From contig OU342635.1 in the NCBI GenBank assembly GCA_910589415.1, forward strand, positions 36,482,929 to 36,546,928: DNA of 64,000 bases. Direction: 5' to 3'. Below are positions 11,457 through 24,490 of this stretch, piece by piece (position 1 is the stretch's first letter; every line of letters starts with the position of its first letter). The DNA is from Malachius bipustulatus. Taxonomy: Eukaryota > Arthropoda > Insecta > Coleoptera > Melyridae. The translations under genes were made by a program, and so were the position numbers. The notes beneath the pieces were generated by a model that saw nothing but the letters and a program-made list of their open reading frames with translations, did not search any database and was not told the origin of the DNA.

Positions 11457-12504
11457 GTCAAAATAATAAGAAAGAGTGTTAGCGAAGCAGGAGGTTTTGG
11501 AATTGGTATCAATACTTTATAATTATGTTATAAAAACTTTATCGACTCAACAAGATTTTGTTGAAGCTGTCAGTTAAAATCAGTAAATCAGTTTGATTGG
11601 GATTAAGGTATGTACAGTATGATCAAGATCAAGGAAAAGAATAATTTATTTGATATAATTTAATAAAAAATCGAATACGACCGTTACATATACCTATACG
11701 TATTATATGTATACAATTTTAAAGTTGCAGATGCATTATTCTTCTACAATCCAGATCCCATAATACCGTACCCCACCCTGAACACCCTCAACGCATTTTA
11801 CCTCTTTATGGAATGCCCCACCCATGTCACAAAACATGAACGTATCTTTTGTAGCGAAATTGCAGGGTTAAGACCTGTAATTCAGCTCTCCAGCATCCGG
11901 ACACAGCAAAGGGTTTCCATTGTCACGGCCGGAAGTGTTAGCAAATTGAATTAATACGTAGCAATTACACGGTGCATTCAAGTTCCTTAAGGAGCGTTTA
12001 GGTCCTGGCGGGGTTCTGGCGCGTGTAGGTATTACCGCCCCGGGTCGTCTTTGGAAGAACGCGTGGTACGACGGTTAACGCTCACATCTGTACATGGGTT
12101 TTTGCGATTTTTGTCACGTGTATAATTATAGATTTTTGTCATGGAAGATGAATACTGCAGTGCTGGTGCTTATGCTAGTGCTAGTTCAAAGAGATTTTTT
12201 TCTACATAAGGAAATGTTTCTTTAGTTACCTCTGATGATGAATGATTTCTTTGAATGATTGAAAGAACCTTTGGACAGATGGGCTTGGACATTCCTTTTT
12301 TTTATATGTGTTGATTTTAGATTGAGAGTCTTTTGAATGATGAAACTGGACTTTATATAAATAGATGATAGTCAATGAAGTGTTTATGTTGTAAGTATGG
12401 GTCATACAGGCTCTTAGTAAGTGCGACAAAGTTCAGGGGGTCATTCTGCATGAAAAAATTATGACAGTTTGCTATATGTAAAGGTATGTGCGCAAATGCT
12501 TCGT
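11457..12504. other. Unique DNA with GC-richer island
   Basis: No gene supported. The 11930-12120 stretch is GC-richer (CCGCCCCGGGTCGTC, GGTACGACGGTTAACG) and not repeated in the window; it is a candidate conserved non-coding element. The minus-strand 67-codon frame at 12226-12429 has no recognisable features. Confidence 0.35.
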
Positions 12505-12725
12505 TTTCCTATACAGGGTGTTATATAGGTTTTCTAAAAAACTGATTTAGTTATTTGCTCTGAAACCGGTCGAGATATGTAAATGAATTTTGGTGGCTTT
12601 TAAGAGGAAGTTATTGCAAATTTTTTGACATTCAATTAAGAATCTTATGTTCATCACTGGCGCGCATACGGGTAATGATCTAAATTTTTTTTAAGAAAAA
12701 AATGGTACGCTACTGAGATATTTTA
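12505..12725. repeat. Partial TACAGGGTG-type repeat
   Basis: It begins with TATACAGGGTGTTATATAGG near 12510 and has one arm only. The matching inverted arm is absent: at about 12730 it joins LINE RNase H sequence. It is either a truncated foldback or one whose other arm was replaced. Confidence 0.5.
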
Positions 12726-12729
12726 TAGC

Positions 12730-13580
12730 AAAATGCCTAAGACCATCATGAACCGCTCTGCTTATAAGGTACTTCTCCCGAGAAAAGACGTCTGGGAGCA
12801 CAACAGATTACGGAAAGAAACTCCTAACAGCCGATTTCAGATGCATGGTTCACCGATGGATCCAAGAATACAACAGGAACTGGATCTGGGGAATGGAGAA
12901 GAGAGTCCTCTCGAGCCTGGGCATTCACGCAACAACTTTCAGGTTGAAATCTATTCCATAGACCTATGTGCGCAGATGCAGGAAAAGATGCACTACCAGC
13001 ACAGATGAATAAAGATATTTTCAGACATCCAAGCGGCTCTAAAGGCCCTTAGCTCCAGCCACTGCAAGTCCAAGTTATATCAAGAAGCAACGAAGTAACT
13101 GTGATCTGGATTCCAGGCCATGCTGGATTTGGAGAGAACGAACTTGCCGACTCTTTCGGCAAGAAAGGAGCCGAATCCAAAATTATCGGACCAAAACCAG
13201 CATTTGGATATTACCTGATATTGCCAAAACAACAACAAGGCTGAGAGGGAAGTTCTCTGGCACTGGCAAAACTCACCAATATTAGACAATTCGAAGGCTT
13301 TATACAGGGCACGTCGAAAAAAGCACCAAAGAACTATTGGAGATTAACAGGAAAGAACTGAAACCCTTACCACAGCGCTGATGGATTATCGGGAGGATGG
13401 GCGAAACAGCAAAACACATCATATGCGAGTGTCCCGCTTTCAGAAGAACCAGACTACAAAACTTCGGGAGAGACTTCCTTAGACCGGAGGACATGGATAC
13501 ATTATTATAGTCAAGACGGTCAGCTTCCTCAAAGAGGTTCACCTGTTGGGGTTAATGTAGCACGACTACATTGACCCCAT
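12730..13580 (+). pseudogene. LINE RNase H and C-terminal fragment
   Basis: Read through several frame changes, this encodes an RNase H domain: a degraded start, FQVEIYSIDLCAQMQEK, then IFSDIQAALKALSS and WIPGHAGFGENELADS (the H...NE.AD motif), then IIGPKPAFG. A tail with GETAKHIICECPAF follows. It matches the minus-strand copy at 50.6-51.1 kb across RNase H, tail and part of the 3' region (for example GENELADS, GPxPAFG). The polymerase is missing. After the coding part, GGGGTTAATGTAGCACGAC near 13547 also occurs, as its complement, at 47.71-47.73 kb. Confidence 0.8.
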
Positions 13581-13599
13581 TTTTTTCCTGGATTTACCT

Positions 13600-14040
13600 G
13601 GAATATTTATTTAGATTCATGTAGATGGCGCTGTAATCGATGACGAAGTTATATCTAATTTTTTTCGATTTGTCTTAATAGTAAAACTGAACCAAAAAAA
13701 TCCATTATTGAAAAATTTTTTTAAGACAAATCCTTCGTATTTTTGGCCGTAAAACCCGAATCTGAAATAAAAAATAAATGGTTCTTAACCAAAGTTTCAA
13801 ATTTACCCTCCGTCCCACCTGCATGAGGAGGGGGGCAGCAATTTCCTTCGCGTTTTCACCAATAAAATAAGAATCAGCAATAAAAACGTGGGTTCTCATT
13901 TAAGATTGCAAAGTTGCTGCCTCCAAACCCTATAGGGGGTGGGGGTAGGTTGGTAGAATGTGGTATCATTAGATGTCCCCCATCCAGATAAACATAACTT
14001 TCATTTCCCACTTTTTCCCATCCGATACGTAGTTTTGGAT
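13600..14040. repeat. Low-complexity repeat-like DNA next to foldback
   Basis: AT-rich stretch with purine runs and blocks such as ATAGGGGGTGGGGG. Its style matches foldback arms, but no second arm was found in the window. No gene seen; frames at 13705-13899 and 13874-14056 are considered chance. Confidence 0.3.
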
Positions 14041-14897
14041 ATACAGGGTGAGTCATTGATATGGGAAAGCTCGATTACACCTATACCATTAAAGATATCG
14101 AAATGAACCAAAAAATGCTCTAAATGGGAGGGTAAAGTGCAGTTTGTAAAATTATTTTCAGATACACAGAATGGCCCAATCTCGCTGTACGCCGTACAAC
14201 TTTGTTATTTTAAATAGGACACCCTCTATATATTATTACATTTTCATATTGTTTGAGAAAAGTCAAAAAGAATGGTTTGTAAAGTTGAAGTTTGTAATGA
14301 GCAATTTATGAGTTATAAACAAATGAAAATCGCGATTTTTCATTTTCAAGGCAGCTTATACTGAAAACGGCTCGAGATATGGAAAAATGGTTTACATGTT
14401 CCTATCTTAATTTTTCATTTGGTATCCTATCATGTAGCTGAAATTTTTATACCGGGTGATGAAAATAATCAAATTTTTTACCACTCTGTATAAAAATTTC
14501 ATCCATCCAATAGGATACCGCTTGAAAAGTTAAGATAGGAACATGTAAGCCGTTTTCCCATATCTCGAGCCGTTTTCAATATAAGCTGCTTTGAAAATGG
14601 AAAATCGCGATTTTCATTTGTTTATAACTCATAAATCGCTCATTACAAACTTCAACTTTACAAACCATTCTTTTTTACTTTTCTCAAATAATCTGAAGAT
14701 GTAATAATATAGAGGGTGTCCTATTTAAAATAACAAAGTTGTATGGCGTACAGCGATATTCGGCCATCCTGTGTATCTGAAAATAATTTTACAAACTGCA
14801 CTTTACCCTCCCATTTACAGCACTTTTTGGTTCATTTCGATATTTTTAATGGTGTAGGTGCAATCGAACTTTCCCATATCAATGATTTACCCTGTAT
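14041..14897. mobile_element. Foldback element, TACAGGGTGAGTCATT ends
   Basis: The arms begin ATACAGGGTGAGTCATTG and finish with the imperfect complement CAATGATTTACCCTGTAT. They pair for about 420 bp and meet near 14460-14490, where inner motifs GGGTGATGAAAATAAT and ACCACTCTGTATAAA face each other. Arm sequence (TATTATTACATTTTCA, GAGTTATAAACAAATGAAAA, CCTATCTTAATTTTTCA) is shared with 38.53-38.95 and 39.57-40.44 kb, making one family with three members here. There is no coding capacity. Confidence 0.9.
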
Positions 14898-15309
14898 TTT
14901 AATGTCTCCAGATAAAATGAGATAAAAATTAGATAAAAAGTATACCTACCTACTTTTAATAGACCACTGAAAAAATCACCCTGTATATTTGATCCATCTA
15001 ACCGGAATATCCTAGAGCGAAATTTCATTTTCATGAAACTGATATCGTGATTCTCTTCAAGCTCATTAGCTCTGACGAGGAGGGCAGTTCTGAGGTAAAA
15101 TAGAAGACTATCAAAATGTCATTTGTGTTCAACTGCAAAGTGGAGGCTGATTATCCCTTCCAGCGTTAATGGAAAAATCACACTGGTCAGTTAATTATGA
15201 CGGGTTGTAAGCTTGCTATAAGTTGCTGAATTATTTATTTGCCCAAGTCCATTAAGCGGAAAATAAAGCTGCAGCTACAGGTGAAAAAAAAGTTTACGAA
15301 CTCATCAGT

Positions 15310-15475
15310 TTTAACACCGCTGGATTTTTTATGTGGGGGCATCTAAAGAACAAGGCATTTAAAACTAAGCCAGACGATATAATGGACTTACAAAACAAAA
15401 TAAGAATATGTATAGAAATGGCATGCAAATATTACCCGGGTAGATTTACACAGAGCGAGAGAAGAATTTTGTAAC
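15310..15475 (+). pseudogene. Mariner-like transposase C-terminal scrap
   Basis: The plus strand reads GFFMWGHLKNKAFKTKPDD followed by IMDLQNKI and C..M...YYPGRF, which fits the end of IS630/Tc1/mariner transposases (consensus DFFLWG.LK..VY...P). The D before FFLWG, the third catalytic position of the family, is not visible here (LDFFMWG reads LVGFFMWG-like). No upstream catalytic domain is present nearby, so this is an isolated fragment. Confidence 0.65.
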
Positions 15476-15699
15476 ATTTTTATTACTTCATAACCGTCAA
15501 GGGATTGCAGATCATTTTGAATATTTGCGAAATTGACAAATCTTCAATTTCACTATAGTTTTTTCATTTGTTAGTTTAAAAATTAAAACCCAGTTTAAAC
15601 CCAAAAATTATGAATTTTATTCCATAAGAGTCTAGAGTAATATTAATCACCCTGTATGATTGAGAGTTATCAACTTTTTACCCGCTTCCGGATGAGGTA

Positions 15700-16120
15700 T
15701 CCTTCCAAGATAGTGTGAGAAAAATTCGGAATATCAATTTCCAGCTCAAAAACGGTAGGTGCCGTTTAAAAAATTGGCCGGAATGGCGAGGGGAAAAGCG
15801 GTAGGGGCAAAAATTTAAATTGAGTCTGAAAAAATGCCAAAAACTTATGGTTGACGTGTATGAGCTTTTTTCTCCAAAAAGTTTCTTTTTTTCCAAAAAT
15901 ATCAACTTTTGCTACTTTCGATCGATGTGTCATCATACTCAGAAAAATTCGGCTATCAATGTCCAGCCCAAAATCGGTAGGTTGCGCCATTTAATAAAAA
16001 TATGCGCAAAATGGCGGAGGGGAAAAGCGGTAGAGGAAAAAATTCAAATTGAGGCTGAAAAATGTCAAATAAAAAATTAAATTTGACGTGGCCCAGCTTT
16101 ATTCTCTAAAATATTTTTTC
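15700..16120. repeat. Tandem duplication, period about 223 bp
   Basis: Two diverged units share AAAAATTCGG (15720 and 15943), ATCAAT.TCCAGC, ATCGGTAGGT-like, GGAGGGGAAAAGCGGTAG and AAATTGAG.CTGAAAAA. The frames at 15678-15905, 15766-15990 and 15820-16080 lie in this repeat and are not treated as genes. Confidence 0.75.
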
Positions 16121-18700
16121 TCTGAACAAGTGATAGACAATCTCAATAAACCAATCTCACCTTTATGCTTTTTTCTCATATCTTGTAGATCCCTCGTTCA
16201 TAGAACGAAAATTAAATTTTATTGGAAACGGGAAGAACAATTATTAATACATAGGTACTTCAACCAAGCTTTCAGTATAATCGAATTAACAATATTAGAT
16301 TCTGAACTGAAAGGCAATAATAATTATTGTTGAATGTTGATTATAATAATTATTGTTACCAGGTGTTGTGTATAGATATATTAATATTAATGTACCTAGG
16401 TATGTATTTCCATTTCCCTGATTGCCTCAGCATATACCTAGTATGAAATTTGATATCCCACCCTAACAATAATACCCGTGGCAAATTCTTTACGTGGCGG
16501 TGATTTAAGAGTTAGGAAGCCGCGCTGCTAGATTGAGTTTCCTGAAATCCGGCGGTTAAATTAGCAAAAAGCAATTAGCAACGGGTCTAAAACAAAGCGC
16601 GGCTCCATTGTGTCGGTGGCGCCAGCGAGAATATTCATCAAGGGGTCGTCGGAAAGGAGAGTGAATCAGTGAATTAGTTGGTGGGTCTAGGATTGTCTTG
16701 GCCGGTTCATTTAATCTTGGACAGGTAGAAAAATCTCACTTCCAACTCGTCAATAAATGATTTGTATTTATAATATTAATGTATACGCATAGGTATAACC
16801 AGTAACCAGTCTTTTAGATAATAGGTAGATATCTACCGAAGTGCTTATGGAAATATGGCTTTAAATATATCTCTACATTGTCAATCTGCGGGTCGCAATA
16901 TTCAGCAATTACAGAGATCTATAATAGCTCTCCTAATTTTCTATGGAAATACCAAGAAAGGTTGTTTTTTGTGTGAAAATTTTTCTTAAGAAATTCGAGA
17001 AAAACTCAAGAAATTCGAATCATTTGGATGGAAACAATGATTATGATACTTTTTACTTCGATAAGCTTAGAAATGATACAGAAAAATACTTTTTTTTCTG
17101 CGACGGGCTATAAGTTTGACCTTTTTTCCCCGTTGACAGGTAGAAAAATGCCTCATTATATGAGCTGCATCTTATCGGGGAAATAAATGAATTAGCAGGG
17201 AAATAAATGAGTACTTATTTCCCCGAAATGGCGGCTTAGGTATAGCTACTATTAACACTCAGATATCATTAAATTTATATCAAATATACGTAAAGGAAAG
17301 TTACCTTATTATCCAAATGACAATTATTAAGGGAATTTTCATAATAATCACTATCCATATTATTAAATTCACTCATCGAAAACTAACTTGCAATCTTTGC
17401 AAAACTGTCTTCAATTTTAATTACATTAATATGACGTTTATGTAATAATTAAATCGTTTCGTTACCCAGGCAACGTCAATTACGATAAAAGACAGTTTGA
17501 AAATCCAAGTTTAACATAAATCATTTTCCCGACATAATTTTCAGTTATCTAACTACGTTTTTCGACATTCTAACACTGATATTTCTTCTCGCAGAAAAAA
17601 ATTGTATATTACACACGAGAAAAAGTGCGATTTTAGCTCTCGATGTGTTTGTCCCCTCCGCTAAACGCGTCGGGGACGAAATCACATCTCTAGCTAAAAT
17701 CTATCACTTTTTTCTCTTGTATAATAAATAACTATTAGTTGACGCTATGTGAATAAAAGGAGTTAAAAATTTGATTATTATGATTTTTATTTTATAATAA
17801 TGATGTTATAAATTTTTTATGAATTCAAAATTCCAGTGAAATAGTTTATGCCTAAAGAGTGTTCCAGCAGGATGAATAAGCGCCAAGCGGTGTCGCACTC
17901 GCATAGTTATCTGTGTGAAATAATGACAATTTGAAGTAATATAATTAACCATAAAAATAAGGCATATGGTTTGCAGGGAAATCTCTATTTTTTATTATTT
18001 TAAATGAACATGCAATAAAATACATTTATGTAATTTATGGGTAAAATTCTATAGCATATGGTAACTGCATGGTAAACATCGCATATTATATATTGTATAG
18101 TGATAATTCTCGTATGGTGTACAAAGACGGAAAAATTACAACAATTTCGAAACGAGTCATATCTAAATGATAGTATTCGAGGCGAAATGCCAGTAATGAC
18201 AATATACGTGCTATTCGGCTCACCTGCGTTGTAGGCGGCTGCCATATACTTACATCATTAATACGTCATACAACTTCAGTTCGCGCTTCCCGAAACACTA
18301 CCGAAATGATTACTTTTCTCCGCGGGTATTTTGTTGAAATTACAGGATCAGTACGACAGATAAGTGTTATTCCCGCTATTCGAAGAGTCGTGTGTCGTGT
18401 GTATGATGCCTTTCTATACTGTTTGGGCATTATTGGAGGTTTTAGGCGCCTCCCGACACTAATTTCATACAACTTGCCAGGTTGCAGTTAAATTCGATTC
18501 GGCGGCATTTATATAATTTTAGTATCTGGTAGTACAGGCACCTCCAGTGGAAATTCCTCTATAATTTTAATGGTTTTTTAAAAAGCCGTTACAATAACAA
18601 ACACTAGCGGCGAAATTTAAGAAATAAACAACTTCATGTCGGATCTGTCATGTGTCTTTTATTTTCATGGAGATTCCTAATATTTTTAATAACTAACTGG
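16121..18700. other. Mostly unique AT-rich DNA
   Basis: No gene supported. A GC-richer, non-repeated block at about 16480-16720 (GAAGCCGCGCTGC, GGCGCCAGCGAG) and a calmer stretch at 18.0-18.5 kb are candidate host non-coding elements. Short frames at 18000-18245 and 18266-18491 overlap on opposite strands and show no family features. Confidence 0.35.
17605..17732. repeat. Imperfect 125-bp hairpin
   Basis: The left arm ACGAGAAAAAGTGCGATTTT and right arm AAAATCTATCACTTTTTTCT pair, and an inner pair GTCCCC...GGGGAC closes on CGCTAAACGCG. It could be a small MITE or a structured transcript; no copy elsewhere in the window was found. Confidence 0.6.
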
Positions 18701-19310
18701 AACTGCACAGTTTTCTACTCGAGTTTAACTTTTTTTAACTTTTTTTTTTATTAACACGCAAAAAAGCGCATTTTTTTTGTTTGGCGCTTATAAAAGAAAA
18801 ACTGATCGGGAAATCTAAATGCTCCTAATGGACGAATTATGCAGAATAAAATACGAAGAAAATGAGAGCTGAAACAGCCCAATAGGTTCATTTTTAAAAG
18901 AGAAAACCTAAAAATATACGAAAAATAGTGCTTTTTCAAAAATTCGTCTCATTTTTGAGTTGCAGTGCAGGTTCTTTGAGGGTGCAGGTTGGATGCTCTG
19001 GAGTTCGTCCGATTCGAATTTATCAAACGGATTTGGAAAGTAGAAGTGTTCAGCAATAAAACGTCAGACAGAAAGTACCTCTCAATATAGACTATCGGTT
19101 TTGGCTTTATTTCCCTTAATAATGAACCGATCGGGTTGTTTCAGCTCTCATTTTCTTCCTATTTTAATTCTCTATAATGTATTGGGACTATTTAGATTGA
19201 CCCATCAGTTTTTTTATTAGAAAAAAAAAACAAAAAAAATCGATTTTTTGCACTAAAGTGATAATAAAAAGAAGGAAATGGTAAACTCGAGTTGAAAACT
19301 GTGCAGTTAG
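18701..19310. mobile_element. Foldback element, AACTGCACAGTTTTC ends
   Basis: The left end has AACTGCACAGTTTTCTACTC and the right end its near complement GAGTTGAAAACTGTGCAGTT. Arms continue with loss of pairing in the middle, including GAAAATGAGAGCTGAAACAG against CTGTTTCAGCTCTCATTTTC in expected positions. Its termini differ from the TACAGGGTG class. The central ~150 bp is not palindromic. Confidence 0.75.
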
Positions 19311-22300
19311 GATCCAGGGGCTCTTCATGTGAAGGCGTGTGATGGCACCGGCGGTATTCCGTTATACCTAACTATTTTCTCAAGAAAAAACCTCTTTTTC
19401 CTTGATCTATACGTGAAAAGGAACGAAAATTTATCAAAATTGTGCGTTATATCAAAGATAAATGAATCCCCGCCTTTCTAAGCTTTTTCTAAGGTGATTT
19501 TTTACAATTCACTTAGTTGTATTTAGGGTCATCCAAAGACTCTAGACTAAGCAGCTAAGGTTCCTACTGATGAAAGACTTAGTGACTTTAGAGCAACGAA
19601 TACGTGAAGGATTTAATAAAATCTTCTGGCATTCTAGAAAGAGTTCGGCAGTCTTTGATAATACGTGTTCATAAGCTGCCCAAATAAAAATTTTGAAAGT
19701 TGTTTTATGTCGGAAATTTTGCCTTTTTCTATTATTTTTATTACTATTATTATTTTTCTATATAGCTATTAACAAAAAGCGCCGTTTTGCAGTAGAAAAG
19801 TACAATAATCCAAAAGTTGTCATAAAGCGTCATAAAGCCACTAGATGGGGTTCACATCATGGTTCCAAATAAATTCCCAAAAATTCATGCGGCAGGTTTG
19901 AGAGAATCAAATAATTGATAAGAGTCATACAAATTTTCAGGAATAAATGACGAACCCGCCGGTGTAAAGGAACTCACAAAAAATTTGTCAGAAACATCAT
20001 CTTGTGCAATTCAAGCAGTATGAGTTCCTTTTTAACTCAAAATCGCTGGCATTTTTTATCGTTGACAAATATAGCAATAGCCAGGCGAAACAGGTACATA
20101 TAGCCAGGTTTGCCAATCTTCCGGGGTTGACCCGGAGCCAAATCTCCGGGAAATTTCATCAAATTAATTTTGTTCTGGAAAAAATGAAAACTGGCAACAT
20201 AGACAACGTACACAAACAAGTCTTCCACTCTTGTGTCTTAGACTTTCGGCTCTCAGCGACGTGAGTGCAAAAATTAAAAACCGTTTCTACTAACTACTTT
20301 CTATACTCCCTTCGTGCGAATAAACTCCCGTACTGATGTCATTGATTAGAGATTCCAAGAAAGATATTTGGCGGGCGGGTAATAAAAAAAATAAAAAAAG
20401 TTCTTTGGAAATACGATAAAATGAAGAAATTTGACATCTAAAAAAACCCGAACCCCCTTTCTCCTGGGGAATTATTTTATTAATCAGAACTCCGAATTAA
20501 AATCTATAGCAAAACTGATGAAACTATTCTCCTGCTATTTCATAATCTTAGGGTTAACTTCGGTTGAAGTTGGCAACCCTGAGTGTAGCTGGTCTTATCA
20601 ATAAAAACGTGAATAATTGTTGATTTTCTATATCAGGATACACCAGCTGATGAAAATCTTTTTTTTACATCTTATATTATTATAAGCATGTAGTTTCAAG
20701 CAATAAGGCTCCTGTAAAAGTTTTGTTCTGTTCATGTAGTAGCAACATTCGAACCAATTTGACCGATTTTAAGACGTGGTAGGATTTTTCTATAAAGAGC
20801 TACGAGGCACGAGTACTCGTAGCGAATCCTCGAGAGTGGCATAATATAATCCATGACAGATCGACTCGTGAAAACAGCTGCCTCCGTAACCTTATGTCAA
20901 TCCCCTGGCATAGAATACCAACTGCACACGCATTATTTGGAGGCCGTGACAAATAATTTAAAAAGAAATAGGCGTGCATATTTTATGGGCAAAAATTTAC
21001 TACCGGGGTGACTATACAAACCGCTCCCGGAGATGTTATTATAGTCGTGATATACCGCTAAATATGGCTAATGTCTAAGGAAGAGGATGTGCAAGCTTGA
21101 TACCTATTCATCCAATAGAGGTCTTTTTCACCATTTTCCCCTAATAACTTATATGTACTAACCTATAGTCAATTTTCTATTTTGTAGACGAGTTTTTAAA
21201 ATGAATCTTTATAAATAAATAAATAGCTTTAATAGGTAGGTAAATTAATAAAAGTTATGATTCGATCACATTTTTTATTACTTACATTTAAAGTTAACAT
21301 GTCTTAGATCAACTGGTTCCTTAAACTTGAAGGTCTCATTGTCTCTTGAATATTTTTTTTATTTAGTTATATAAGAAATTATAGTTTGAAAAGGAAAACC
21401 AACTGACTGATGAGCGTCTTGCACATGCAAAGTGGATGTGGTTACCCATATGGTAGACCCTTAAATACAGAGTGCAAGTAATTTAATACAATGGAGTAGA
21501 GAATATAGTAATTACATGTTTCTTTCTCTTTAATTGACCAGTAAGTAGATATACCTAATCATTTAATTATAATAAGGATGTACCTGCAAAATATGAGTGA
21601 ATGTGAAAACATTTCTGCGAAGAGAAAAAAAATATAGATATAAAATAAAAAAATTAGGTTTTTTATGGCTGTGAGATGTACCACAATAATTCTTCAATCA
21701 TTCCAATACATACAACATAAATAACCGTTCTTTCAAGTTAATTATATATACTTTCTCAGGTAGATATTGTTTTCAGGGTAACCGAAAAAGCTCTTTATTG
21801 GAATGGAAACGCGATTGATCGTCCACATATACTGAAAGTGGGTCTTTAGCACATCTTTAACACAGCAATTGACATCAGGAAAATTGAAATTTGTATTTTA
21901 TCTGATTGGCTAGACGAACCAAAGAGTGATCCTAATAAATTTTAGGCCGATGAGAATAACATTTGAAAATTGTTATTGTGTTCTGTTACTGTCATTACAC
22001 TACACAATAAAAATAAATTGAATTTTAATGACAATGTGAATCCGCATCTACAGATTTTGCGGCAGTAGAAAGCACAGCTTTTGTTAAGATTATCATTTAT
22101 TTTTACTTTTTAAAAATTTAGGTTATTGTAATAGATTCGTCCATATCTTTCGCAATAATTGCGTTGATTTCTATTCACCTCCACGTTTCAGTGTCAAAAT
22201 ATCTTCACCAGCAACCGCAGGCAAACTTCGTGGCCTCAGTCCGTCTAAAATCTAATTCAGAAAAGAAGCACTTACCTCATACCTCTATAGTTCAGACTCT

Positions 22301-22500
22301 TTCAGTTCAGTTCAGTTATTTTTCACCAGTTTGTCAGCAATAAGGTGACCAAAGATCCAGGATTTTTGCTGAGAGAGTTCCATTTTTATGTAACTGTTCG
22401 AAGTATATGCAGCAACAAATAAGATTCGCAGAGACAGCCTGATAATCGTCTTTAAAAGCATCTAGGGGACGAGTGTGACCCTTCCGCTCCTGCCCTCGTA
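19311..22500. other. Unique AT-rich DNA, no gene seen
   Basis: No recognisable gene, RNA or element. The two overlapping frames near 20004-20264 (plus) and 20037-20228 (minus) show no family features. A local palindrome CCGGGGTTGACCCGG lies near 20121. Confidence 0.35.
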
Positions 22501-22509
22501 AATGCGGCC

Positions 22510-23090
22510 TTGATGGTGGTTGACTGGTTGACCAGCCTTGAGGAAACATCAGCATTTTTAACGTTGTCTTGCTTAGGCTTAAAACAAATGTTTTTCTGTT
22601 TTCAAGGGACGAAGAGCCGCCTATTTTCTATACAAAACGCAAATCTACTTCACATTTTTCATGGTCAGAGGCAGTATCTCTTCACAAATCTTCACAAAAT
22701 CTCTTCACAGCATCTCTTTCACTTTGGAAAGCATCAGTAATAGTTTGCGCATGCTAGGAGATTGCCATAAGATTAATTTTATAAGAGCAATTTTTACAAA
22801 AAAATCCATTTGCTCTTTAGTTATACTTGGGGCTTTGGTGGTGATTTACCATCAGCCTTGAGAAAATATCAACATAAATAGTTGTCTTACTTCGGTTAAA
22901 AACAAATTTTTTTCTGTTTTTAGGGGACGAAGAGCCGCACGTTTTCTATACTTCCCATTATTCACGTCAGTAGGCGACATCTCTTCACAAATATTCATAG
23001 AATCTCTTCACACCGTCAAAGTTAACTTTATAGAAGAAATTTCTACAAAAAAATTCATTGTGTGCTTTAGGTTTTAATTTTTTCAACCTT
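22510..23090. repeat. Tandem duplication, period about 335 bp
   Basis: Unit 1 (about 22510-22845) and unit 2 (about 22846-23090) share CAGCCTTGAG, AACAAAT.TTTTTCTGTTTT, GGGACGAAGAGCCGC, TTTTCTATAC and ATCTCTTCACAAAT. The three overlapping plus-strand frames at 22510-22861 are in mutually exclusive frames and are attributed to the repeat. Confidence 0.75.
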
Positions 23091-23294
23091 AGCCTTTTAG
23101 AACATTTATGCGCACTCCTTCATCTCTTGCATCAGAAACGCAATGGCTTGATGAAATCTTCAAAAATTAGACACTTTGTTCTGTAATGTGCTTTTCTGAA
23201 AATGTCCTTAAACTTTCCAATATGCACCATTTTTACAAGAAGGAATTTGTTGAAATTTAATCGTCTGGGCAAACATGCTGGGACATACAAACTA

Positions 23295-24490
23295 TACAGG
23301 GTGTCCCATAATATGTGGGCAATCTTCCGGATTTGGGTAAATTTCGTAAAAATAAATGAAAAAATAGCCATAAAATTAATTCCTCAGAGACACCCCTACA
23401 AAGATATTAGCTGTTGAAGTTGAGGGTTGAAAATCAATTTTTTGCAATAACTTTTTTATTTCTTGACCGATTTTGATAATTTTTGGTTTTATTTTGTATT
23501 ATTTTGGACTGTTTAGAATAGTGTTTCATAATCTTTGGTAGCACATACATAGACCTTGGGATGGCATAACCCCTTTATTCACTTGAAAGAAAACAATAAA
23601 AATAACAATTTTACAGTTTTTTAAGGTTAATTTTCTTTTTATTTGATATTTTTTACACAAAAAATGTATCTTTATTTATTTCGATAGAGCGAACCGTTAT
23701 CGAGATAAACGTCCTTCTAATAGGTGATGCGTCGCAGGAACTTTCTAAATTTCAAGAAAATTTCAACAAGATGGCTAACCTATGACAGTAAATTGAGCAG
23801 GAAACAAAACAATAACTTAATTAAATACACGTCAGTGTCAAAGATTTCATTTCATGTAGATTCAATTCTAACTGATTTTCTGCGTATTCATCGTTTGTGT
23901 AACTCATTTTAAAATCAGTTAGAATCTGCATGAAATGAAATCTTTGACACTGACGTGTATTTAATTAAGTTATTGTTTTGTTTCCTGCTCAATTTACTGT
24001 CAAAGGTCAGCCATCTTGTTGAAATTTTCTTGAAATTTAGAAAGTTCCTGCGACGCATCACCTATTAGAAGGACGTTTATCTCGATAACGGTTCGCTCTA
24101 TCGAAATAAATAAAGATACATTTTTTGTGTAAAAAATATCAAATAAAAAGAAAATTAACCTTAAAAAACTGTAAAATTGTTATTTTTATTGTTTTCTTTC
24201 AAGTGAATAAAGGGGTTATGCCATCCCAAGGTCTATGTATGTGCTACCAAAGATTATGAAACACTATTCTAAACAGTCCAAAATAATACAAAATAAAACC
24301 AAAAATTATCAAAATCGGTCAAGAAATAAAAAAGTTATTGCAAAAAATTGATTTTCAACCCTCAACTTCAACAGCTAATATCTTTGTAGGGGTGTCTCTG
24401 AGGAATTAATTTTATGGCTATTTTTTCATTTATTTTTACGAAATTTACCCAAATCCGGGAGATTGCCCACATATTATGGGACACCCTGTA
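23295..24490. mobile_element. Foldback element, TACAGGGTGTCCCATAATA ends
   Basis: The ends TACAGGGTGTCCCATAATAT and ATATTATGGGACACCCTGTA are perfect complements. Arms of nearly 600 bp pair with very few mismatches and turn near 23890-23900, so this is one of the longest and best-preserved palindromes in the window, suggesting it is young or kept similar by gene conversion. Frames at 23132-23417 and 23724-23912 are arm sequence. Confidence 0.92.
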
